Assembly (NCBI GenBank): GCA_024196135.1
Contig: JAMQCK010000333.1
Coordinates: forward strand, 1-27,961
DNA: 27,961 nt
Direction: 5' to 3'
Source: Pleurotus ostreatus/Saccharomyces cerevisiae fusant
Taxonomy: Eukaryota > Opisthokonta
The translations under genes and the position numbers were made by a program. The notes below the pieces were generated by a model. It was not told the origin of the DNA. It did not search any database and worked only from the letters and a program-made list of their open reading frames with translations. This document shows positions 20,895-27,961 of the stretch, piece after piece (position 1 is the stretch's first letter; every line of letters starts with the position of its first letter).

Positions 20895-23800
20895 TTAATC
20901 CGTCCGAGGTCGCTTGCTCCCGATCTCCTTTGGGCGTATGATATCGTGTATAAGCTGGAGCTGCGACTGTAGGTCCTCGACCACAGCATTCAGTGACTGC
21001 ACCTTCGCCTCGCCCTCTGCACGAGTTGAAGTCACTTGCGCTTTCAGCGTCTCAAGCTGCGCCTCCAATTCTCGCACCCGCGTCGCTTTCGCCTCTAATT
21101 CCTTGCGAAGGGGCTCCTCGGCTTTCCGCACTGCGGTCGCGACCGCGTCCTTTTGCTGATTGACAATTCGGTGAATACCAGCCAGATAGTCGTCGAGCGT
21201 CATTTCGGATTCAGGCTCGTCGCGGTGGGTAAGCGTCGTGGTTCCGCTGGGGCCAGGTGCGCTTGTGGACGATTCGGAGGCACCAGGCTGTGCAGGAGCC
21301 TCGGGTGGCGCGGTCTGAGCAGGCGGGGTCGGGGTCACGGCTTTCGACGATGCAGCACTTGAGCGCTGGGCCGGGTCTGCCGAGCTTGTGGAGTCCGTTG
21401 CATCGGCCATCTCGACTGTAGCGGAGACAAATCAAGTATCGATAAACTCGATATATAGTAGTGCTCACCATCCTGCCCAGATGTAGACGCGGTTGTCTGT
21501 GCCGGTTTTCCCCTCGCTGCATGCGAAGGGCCCGCTTCAGGTTCGGGCGTAGGAGTTCTGGCGTACATGTCTGCATCCGCATTTCTTTCAGTACTCTTTC
21601 CGGCTTGCAGTAATCTCCTCACCTTCGTCGCTGTCGTCGTCGTCGAGACCGCCAGCATAGCCAAAACCACCTCCAGAAGGTACTGAGGGTAAAATCAGCC
21701 AACGAATTTCGCACTTGCGTAAGACGACATACGAGCCGGGGATCCCCTCCGGTATGTATCTGGGATGAAAAGCATCAGCGTTGATATTCGATGACACTGA
21801 GGATGTTATTTCACCTTCATAATCGCTAGGGGATGATTCTATTCTTTGGCGCCTGCACATACGCCCTCCAGATCCCGCAAACGAAGTTCGGCCTCGACGA
21901 GCGGTCTGACGTGGTCGGTTTGCTGTAGAAGTGGGCTAGATGGTGATAAATTTCGAAGCGATTAGGAGGACACGTACGAGTAGATGGCTCGGTGTCGTGA
22001 GTCTCCGGTTCTTCGGCCTGTGGCGCATCTAGTACCAAGGCATCTGAGATAGAACTCGCTCAGAAAGTTGCCGCCAAGTTTCCAAGGAACGCACCAAGCG
22101 CAGCGACAGTAGGGTCAGGCTCCGGGTGATCGATATCCGTACTCGGTACGTTGAACGCATGCATAAAGGCTTGGAAGACCCCAGCGGTCTCGTCCTCGTC
22201 GTCTTCCTCATCCGATTCGTCGTCGCTGTTGATCTCCTTGTCCTTCCGCGCCACCCTCCTGTCATGCGAGCGGCGACTAGAGGTCGCCGCGCTCAAGTAT
22301 GGCCCGACGAAGCACACGCACTTGCTGTCCTGATGCGCAGAGCAGGGCGGGGGCAGAGCAAATGCAAAGACCTTGTTGTCCCCATCCCACACCGCGCGAG
22401 GCGTCGAGAACGGGTAGTCGCGCACCGTGATCTGCGCATCGTCGAGGTCGGCGAAGACATGCTTGATAGCGCGCCGCAGATGATTGAAACCCGGAACATG
22501 ATGCGTCAGCGTAGATGCGGCGAGCAGCAAGCGCGTCGCGTGGGCATGTACGGGGGTGTAGGCACCCGAGTTCTTCAGGATGCCGTCGGTGAGAGCGCTG
22601 ATGACGATGGGGTGCAGACCGAGTTCTGTGATCAATGCACGCTCATCCTTGCGGTTCTTGCAGTGCGGATACAGATCGACGTTTTCCGGAATATCTGGGT
22701 GCTGCTCGTGCGCAGCAGCGTTGAACGCGTCACGGACGGCGTCCCCGTTGGTCTTGGAACACTGTCCCCGCTGCAAGGCGGAAGACAGCACGCGCCCAAC
22801 CGTCGCACCGCCATCTGGCTTGTCGTCCTGCAGAACGTCGAGGATAATCTCCTTCGCCAGTTCAGGGTCCATGCCGAAGGCACCATTAGCCGCATCCGCG
22901 ACTTTCTGGCGGTACGTGTCGAAATGTGTGCCTTCTTGGATAATGGCTGCGCGGTCGGCGGTGATGCTCAGATGGCCGTGATAGTTCACCGAGAGCTTGT
23001 TTAGGGAAGGAGGATAGGGGACGAGCTGGTCGCGGTGGTAAAATAGGGACTTGCCGCCAGGCGCCTTGAAGAAGGTCACCGCATCAGACGCCTTCCACTC
23101 GTTTGGAGGGGGAACGACGCCGTAGATGGCGGAGAAAACATCCTCAGGAGGATGAGAAGGGAGTCCTAGGACGGTAATGCACACTTCGTCAGGGCGAACG
23201 TTGGCAACCTCGTCGTAGGGTCCTGTTGCTTCGCCTGTAAGATTTGGCTTCTTTGTAGCCAGATTCTGGGTAAAGCGGCGCTTATAAATGGCTTTGACCG
23301 CTTTCTCGGCGGCCGTCCTCTGCTTGGAAGAAATGAGCCAATTTGCCATGCCCTCATGGTGACCCTCCGAGTAATAATCCGACTCGTCTGAGTTCGCGGC
23401 AGCTTTACGGGCGTCATGAGCCATCTGAGCTGCATAATCGTCAGAAGGGAGAGGGTTCAAGGACGACAGCAATTGCGTACCCCAACTATTCGCCAAAGAA
23501 TCAGCAGTCCACGGCTGCAGGTCGTCTTTGACTACCTGCAGCAGCGGCGGTTCGGGGCGACCGTACTCGTCGTAGTAGATCACGCGCTCCTTTTTCCAAG
23601 TGAGCTCCCCGACTTCACTGCCTACGCGAAAGGAGACGCCGGTCTTCAACTTTGGGTCGAGATCCTTGCAGTGGCGCTCGATTTCCTCGTGCAGATACTG
23701 GGTGGCCAAAATGAAGCCTTTGCCCTTCTCGCCCACGGCGATAGTCCTGCGACTAGTAGAGGCGCCGTCCGTGACGAAGGTTCCAAAATGAGCCCCGCGG

Positions 23801-24286
23801 TCGAGATGGTTGTTGTAGAACGACAGGCCCATGAGAATCGTCTCGTCGTCCTTGTTATTCTTCCCGTTCCAGACGACGGTGCAGATCTTCAGCGCGTCCG
23901 AGTAGTGTGTCCGGACAAGCTGATTTCTCTCCACCGTGGCGGAGAGCACGTAGATGGGCTGCCACGCCGACTTGCGGAGAGACGCGCCGTGAGGGCCAGT
24001 GAGCAAACCAGGATACTCTTGGATCAACTGTTTCTTGCAAGCCTCCCGTTCCTTCTGCGTCGACTCGCGGAGGTCATTGTGGGTCCAGTCATTCCAGGCG
24101 TATATATTGCGCTCCTTCAGCAGCTGGCCGACTTGGTTCTGGAGAGAGCTTGGTCAATACGCTGAGCTGCAAACTCTGCGGCCGTTGCACCTGCAGATAC
24201 TCCTTTGCGGCAAAGGGCATGTCGAAGAGATCAAGCTCGGCGGCTCCCTTCGCCTTCCAGTCCCAGCGCGGCTTCCGAGGGGCCAT
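20895..24286 (-). CDS. Large putative nuclear protein, tandem copy 2 (GHKL/MORC-like layout)
   Basis: Paralogue of the neighbouring gene. Model: exons 24286-24191, 24138-22095, 22043-21978, 21922-21815, 21759-21733, 21682-21623, 21570-21469, 21415-20895; 1007 residues. The same blocks appear: PRWDWKAKGAAELD, IYAWNDW, YVLSATV, FYNNHLDR, DGASTSRRTIAVGEKGKGF (~156-174), KRRFTQNLA, NYHGHLSITADR, VFQAFMHAF, acidic tract (DDESDEEDDEDE), small-exon linker, coiled coil (~920-992) and a C-terminal SKRPRTD. Compared with copy 1 it lacks one intron in the middle and has an extra stretch there (SNPLPSDDY-type region with SDESDYYSEGHHEG). First and last exons are equal in length in both copies (96 and 521 nt). 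The gene is intact, so both copies are probably expressed. Function unknown. Confidence 0.8.
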
Positions 24287-24888
24287 GAATGTGATGAACC
24301 CGCTCTAGACCAGGTCGTGGTTGAAGTTGAACTTCTGCAGTGATCCGGACCGATACTTCCGGCCGGACTGCGCACCTGCAGGCGCGCGTCGGGATGTCAC
24401 AGTATTGGTTTTCCCCTCCAGCCACCTTCGAATGCCAGAGGATTTGCGATCTTCGCGTCTGCATATGCCAGAATATTTGCCAACAACCTGAGTTTCTGCT
24501 GGACGCCCACAGGGACATCCAAGGGTATATTATTGTCGCGTGCGACTTCGCAACGCGTGGGTGCCGGAAGATGGCAACGACTTCCGGACCAGAGGCTCGG
24601 GTTTCCTCATTCTCTTTCTCTTCACCTTCATCTTCGTTCGTTCGCCTGCTTTCGAGCTGCGCTCCTTTTTCTTCGTTCTTTTCTTCCGGTGCTCTTTCGA
24701 AGCTAGACTTCACCCTCTTCACTTGCACGGCTTGGATTCCGTTGCATAACTCGCATTTTATCAACAGCCGTCCTCCCTTCGACTCTCCGAGCAGTGCTCC
24801 TTCCCATCGATCCCATTACCAGCTCCCGACTTGAACCGCGCGGTCCTTCTTATAACATCAATAACTCGCCGTCTCTTCTTCGTTCGAA
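24287..24888. promoter_or_regulatory. Divergent promoter region with a pyrimidine-rich tract
   Basis: These 602 bases separate copy 2 from the small membrane protein gene. The part from about 24600 to 24700 is strongly C/T-rich on the plus strand, a common feature upstream of fungal start sites, and TATAAC occurs at 24851. No gene is supported. Confidence 0.4.
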
Positions 24889-25508
24889 ATGGGCAACTTG
24901 GTTTGGCACGAGTATAGCCGTCTGGTCTCCGTGACCGCGAGTGTTTGTGCGTGGATCAGTTCCTCTTCTTCGCTAGCTGCTGATACCTGGTGCGCAGATG
25001 CTGTATGGGCATCTTTTTGGGCCATCCTGTACCGCAAGTTCTTCTGGGACTTCGTTAACGGGACCGTGCGCGACCCCGGAGGCATTCAGTACGTCCCCCT
25101 TCATCCTGTAACCATGCCGCTGCTCACTGACGATATATAGGCCCGCCAACTCGGACATGATCTTCATTCAGCTGATCGTGAGGGCGCCGATCATCCCCAT
25201 ACTGGCCATGGTCCTCGGCTTCATGCTGATCGCACTCGAAACCCCCTTGCCCTTCCTGAAGTCCACGGCCATCTATCGCAGCTTGGTCTTGCGGATAGTA
25301 CTGTTATTCTTTCAAGCGTTTTTGACCATTATGTTCTATCAAGTGAGTACCATGGTTGACGCGCGAGGGACCATCTCTAATCCGTCTCAAGGGAACCAAT
25401 GCCGCGATCTACTCGCTCATAGCTGCGGGTTGTTATGGAAGAGCTATAGCTAAGGGAGAAGAAATGAAAGAGGCTAAAGCGAATAGAGGGACAGGCGGTC
25501 GGGCGTAA
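24889..25508 (+). CDS. Small conserved fungal membrane protein (DUF7727-like)
   Basis: Function unknown. Model: exons 24889-24946, 24998-25088, 25141-25342, 25392-25508, 155 residues. The N-terminus MGNLVWHEYSRLVSVTASVY runs into VWASFWAILYRKFFWDFVNG, and RDPGGIQP follows; then a hydrophobic segment (APIIPILAMVLGFMLIALE), a second (SLVLRIVLLFFQAFLTIMF) and a third weaker one (TNAAIYSLIAAGCYG) before a charged tail KGEEMKEAKANRGTGGRA. This pattern matches, from memory, a widespread basidiomycete/ascomycete membrane family with the YRKFFWDFV and RDPGG motifs; the DUF number is my recollection. Intron 1 has two possible acceptors; tgcgcag at 24997 gives the family-like SVYAVWASFW. The alternative ctag at 24976 adds seven residues. 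Confidence 0.82.
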
Positions 25509-25874
25509 CCCGCTTGGCGATAGTCCTTCAAAGAGTCACCTGCTGGTTGGCCATAAAGGCCGCCGGCTTTTCACCATCTTTTTACTTTCTTCTTAATCCT
25601 CCAAACAACAAATCCATCTACATACTTACCTCGTCTCCTCTTGTCCCTTTCTCGTTGCTTTGTATAGGGAAGGTTTGCTACGGACTTGTACTGGTAGTTT
25701 CTTGACTGCGAAATTGGCCCTCCAACCAATATTTCAGTGTCCCTTCTGCGGCTTGTGAAGCTTGTGAAGTGCGATACACATGTCTGCCTCGACGTTCTTG
25801 CTCAGATCGAACGCACTTGACCAAAGGCCATCGTCTGTGGGAGGAGTCGAGCGCGCGTCATCGCGCGAGCGGTC
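25509..25874. other. Intergenic spacer before the Ap4A phosphorylase gene
   Basis: These 366 bases should hold the 3' UTR of the small membrane protein gene and the promoter of the next gene. A minus-strand ORF overlapping here (25734-26213) is the shadow of the coding strand. Nothing else is seen. Confidence 0.35.
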
Positions 25875-25967
25875 ATGCATCGATGCATCAGCAATCTGAA
25901 AAGGTGTCGCGCTGTCTTCCGTCCTCCCCATCTCTCCTACCACTCCCCTCGCAGATTCATCGCCAGG

Positions 25968-27233
25968 ATGAGCACCCCATCCGAAATCCTCACGCGACTC
26001 CCCGCGACCTTCGAGGACGCGAAGACGACCGGGAACCTCTTCTTCTTCCCGTCCACCGTGCACACCCACGTCGACGAGTTCGGGATCCCAGTCAGTGCGA
26101 ATCACCGCTATGTGGCCGACACATCCAATCCATCCAGCAAGCTTATGCCCGTCTAGTACGAGATCCGGCTCTGCCCGGCGCTCCAGCACAAACCCCCACT
26201 GCCGACCCCCCACTTTGACGCCGATCCGGAGAAGGAGGCGAAGAAACCAGATCCCTTCGCCCCACCGTACAATGAGAAGCTGGTTGTGGGGGAGCTGCAG
26301 GGTGAGGAGCCGCAGGATCAGTATGTGGTGCTGGTGAGTGGTCTAGCAGCGCGTCTGTGCTCGTAGTCTAACGGCAGCGACAGCTTAACAAGTTTAGCGT
26401 CGTCCCCTGCCACTTCCTGATGGTCACGAAAGGTGCGTGCTCGCATGCGAGTAAGGGCGCAGCTAGCTGATCAGAGCTATCCTTCCTCCCCCAGAGTTCC
26501 AATCCCAATCATCCCCGCTCCTCCCCCCAGAACTTGCCCAGACGTACAAGCTCCTCGACGCCGCGTACAGAGCGGGCCAGAACCTCTTCGCGTTCTACAA
26601 CTGCGGCGACCTATCCGGCGCGAGCCAGCCGCACAAGCACATCCAGTTCCTCCCCCTTCCATCAGACGAGGTCGGGCCGCCCATCGAGCGCCTCGCGCGC
26701 GATGTGCAGCTCGAGCAGCCGGGTACGTACTCCAGGTCGTGCCCACGTCCTCGCTATGATTGTGTGCGAACTAGCTGACCATCGGCATCGCAGATCGCCC
26801 GTTTACTATATCGAAGGTGCCCTACGCGAATCACGTCTACCGCCTGCCCGCGGACCTGCTGTCGCGCTCGCCCGATGACCTGGAGGAGACGCTCTGCAAC
26901 GCGTTCCTCCAGCTGCTTGACCTCACCGTGTCCACCGTGCGGCACGATCCTGACTACCCCGCGGGAAACCCGTCGTACAATGTGCTGCTCACGCGGATGC
27001 ATATACACGTTATCCCGCGGCGCTTCGAGCACCACGAGCTGAAGGCGACGGGCGAGCGGCTGAGCGTGAACGCGCTGGGCGCGGCAGGGATGCTGCTTGT
27101 CAAAAGCGAGCCGGAGCTGGAGGCGGTGAAGACGGAGGGGTTGGGGAAGATCCTGCGGAGCGTCGGGCTGGAGAGCATACACAAGCTGCAGGTACAGACG
27201 GGTGCGTCTGCCCAAGAAGCAGATGCCGCATAG
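25968..27233 (+). CDS. APA2: ATP adenylyltransferase / Ap4A phosphorylase (HIT superfamily)
   Basis: Apa1/Apa2 cleaves diadenosine tetraphosphate with phosphate to ATP and ADP and can run in reverse. Model: exons 25968-26090, 26157-26333, 26384-26432, 26495-26722, 26794-27233; 338 residues, as expected (yeast ~321-325). Features: KTTGNLFFFPSTV near the N-terminus, EIRLCPALQHKP, PDPFAPPYNEKLVV, LLNKFSVVPCHFLMVTKEF, and the HIT-like catalytic motif SQPHKHIQFLP with H163-x-H165-x-Q167, preceded by FAFYNCGDLSGAS. A C-terminal domain with SYNVLLTRMHIHVIPR follows. The start at 25968 fits the family length, but the frame is open upstream to an ATG at 25875, adding 31 Arg-rich residues with no acid, like a mitochondrial presequence. 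The symbol follows yeast; APA1 is equally possible. Confidence 0.93.
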
Positions 27234-27838
27234 GATTTGTTTGATAGCTGCCGTTCCAGCATCTGCCCGGTGGCGAGTGAACGGATGCGAAAGCGCTCAT
27301 TGGGCAGACGGGTGCCCGTCCACCAAGGCACCGTAGACTACTACTAGAAGGTGTTCTCTATGATTCTATTTTATCTAGATGCCTTCACGGTTTCACCTAC
27401 ACCTGCTCAGGGCGATACGAAGATCCTCGACCTTCCGTGAGTGCTGGATGTGCGGGTTTTGTTACAGCCGCATACAAAATCGCTGTCCCTGCCTCCCTCC
27501 GCCTCTCACGACATTGGTTGCTTCGAGTCCTTCGCAGCATGTCGAGGGCGAGGAACTGAGAACACAGCTCATAGGCAGGCCAGACCCTAGGTAGGCACGT
27601 AAGAAGCGCGGCACATACAAGCTACTTCGTCTGTTATTGCCCCGGTATTAAGATAAGCGGTATGCCTTGGGTTGGTGCGGAATGAAGGTCATTGGCAGAT
27701 TGCATGATTCATCGACGTACACCCTTATTTCTGCAGACAAGCTTTGACCCCACGTAAGGGCAGTGAGCTATCTAGGCGCCTAAATAACTCTGAATGCGCC
27801 ACATAGAACCTATCTTCTCGACCTGGCACGAACGGACA
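27234..27838. other. Intergenic region between convergent genes
   Basis: These 605 bases lie between the ends of two convergent genes. The ORF at 27379-27594 is not supported. I see no RNA gene, and only a short palindrome, taggcgccta, at 27773-27782. Confidence 0.35.
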
Positions 27839-27961
27839 TTAGATATCATCTCCGCCAGCCATGACGAGACAGCGCACCAGGGACAGAAACTGCTCTTCCC
27901 TGATGATGTTTGCTAGCATGTTCTCGAGCTCCTCCTTGGGAATGTCGTACAGGCCGCTCGC
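27839..27961 (-). CDS. 3' end of an unrecognised gene, cut by the right edge
   Basis: On the minus strand a frame is open from the window edge to a TAA at 27841-27839, 40 codons. It reads ASGLYDIPKEELENMLAN and ends LSLVRCLVMAGGDDI. The amphipathic helix pattern (PKEELENMLANIIREEQFLSL) and the absence of frameshifts make coding likely, and the strand fits convergent gene order. I cannot name the family from such a short end; a helical-repeat or coiled-coil protein is possible. Confidence 0.5.
   Translation of the reverse strand, partial: ASGLYDIPKEELENMLANIIREEQFLSLVRCLVMAGGDDI

Noticed and set aside
22126..24165. Plus-strand ORFs of 249 and 292 residues opposite paralogue copy 2
   Set aside because: Antisense shadows of a long exon; composition is rich in Arg and Val without motifs, and the minus-strand protein is conserved with copy 1.
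25734..26213. 159-residue minus-strand ORF
   Set aside because: Antisense shadow of the first exons and promoter of the Ap4A phosphorylase gene.
1..27961. CRISPR array, bacterial operon or phage element
   Set aside because: No direct-repeat array is present, and the splice sites and gene families are eukaryotic throughout.

Overview
The window looks like nuclear DNA of a filamentous basidiomycete, most likely an Agaricomycete mushroom or wood-decay fungus. Genes are dense on both strands. Almost every coding region is broken by GT-AG introns of about 47-140 nt, mostly near 50 nt, with very small exons of 9-30 nt, and several families have a typical Agaricomycete form. Every multi-exon model below was built by hand from splice sites and checked for an intact reading frame, but none was tested against RNA or a database.

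Left edge (1-1229): the 5' end of an unrecognised gene runs off the window on the minus strand. An 884-bp non-autonomous DNA transposon sits directly in front of its ATG. It has 81-bp terminal inverted repeats and a perfect 9-bp target duplication, which is Mutator-like, and it carries a degenerate tRNA-like sequence followed by a T8 run. Metabolic block (1538-10609): a maltose O-acetyltransferase-type enzyme (-), an RTA1-like 7-TM protein (+), mitochondrial glycine cleavage T protein (-), a short-chain dehydrogenase (+), a single-pass membrane protein with a proline-rich tail (+), and a second, atypical SDR-fold protein (+). Signalling and amino-acid block (10802-16816): the TORC2 subunit SIN1/AVO1 (-) and dihydroxy-acid dehydratase (+) diverge from a 376-bp promoter.

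Paralogue block (17096-24286): two head-to-tail copies on the minus strand encode about 949 and 1007 residues of a large protein I cannot name. Both have a glycine loop like the G2 box of GHKL ATPases, an NYHG...DR block, an acidic low-complexity linker made of small phase-1 exons, a C-terminal coiled coil and a basic SKRPR tail. The layout resembles MORC ATPases and is the best candidate here for something undescribed. Right end (24889-27961): a small conserved fungal membrane protein (+), an Ap4A phosphorylase/ATP adenylyltransferase (+) with a possible in-frame mitochondrial extension, and the 3' end of another minus-strand gene. The genes form no cluster or pathway; apart from the tandem pair this is ordinary fungal gene order.
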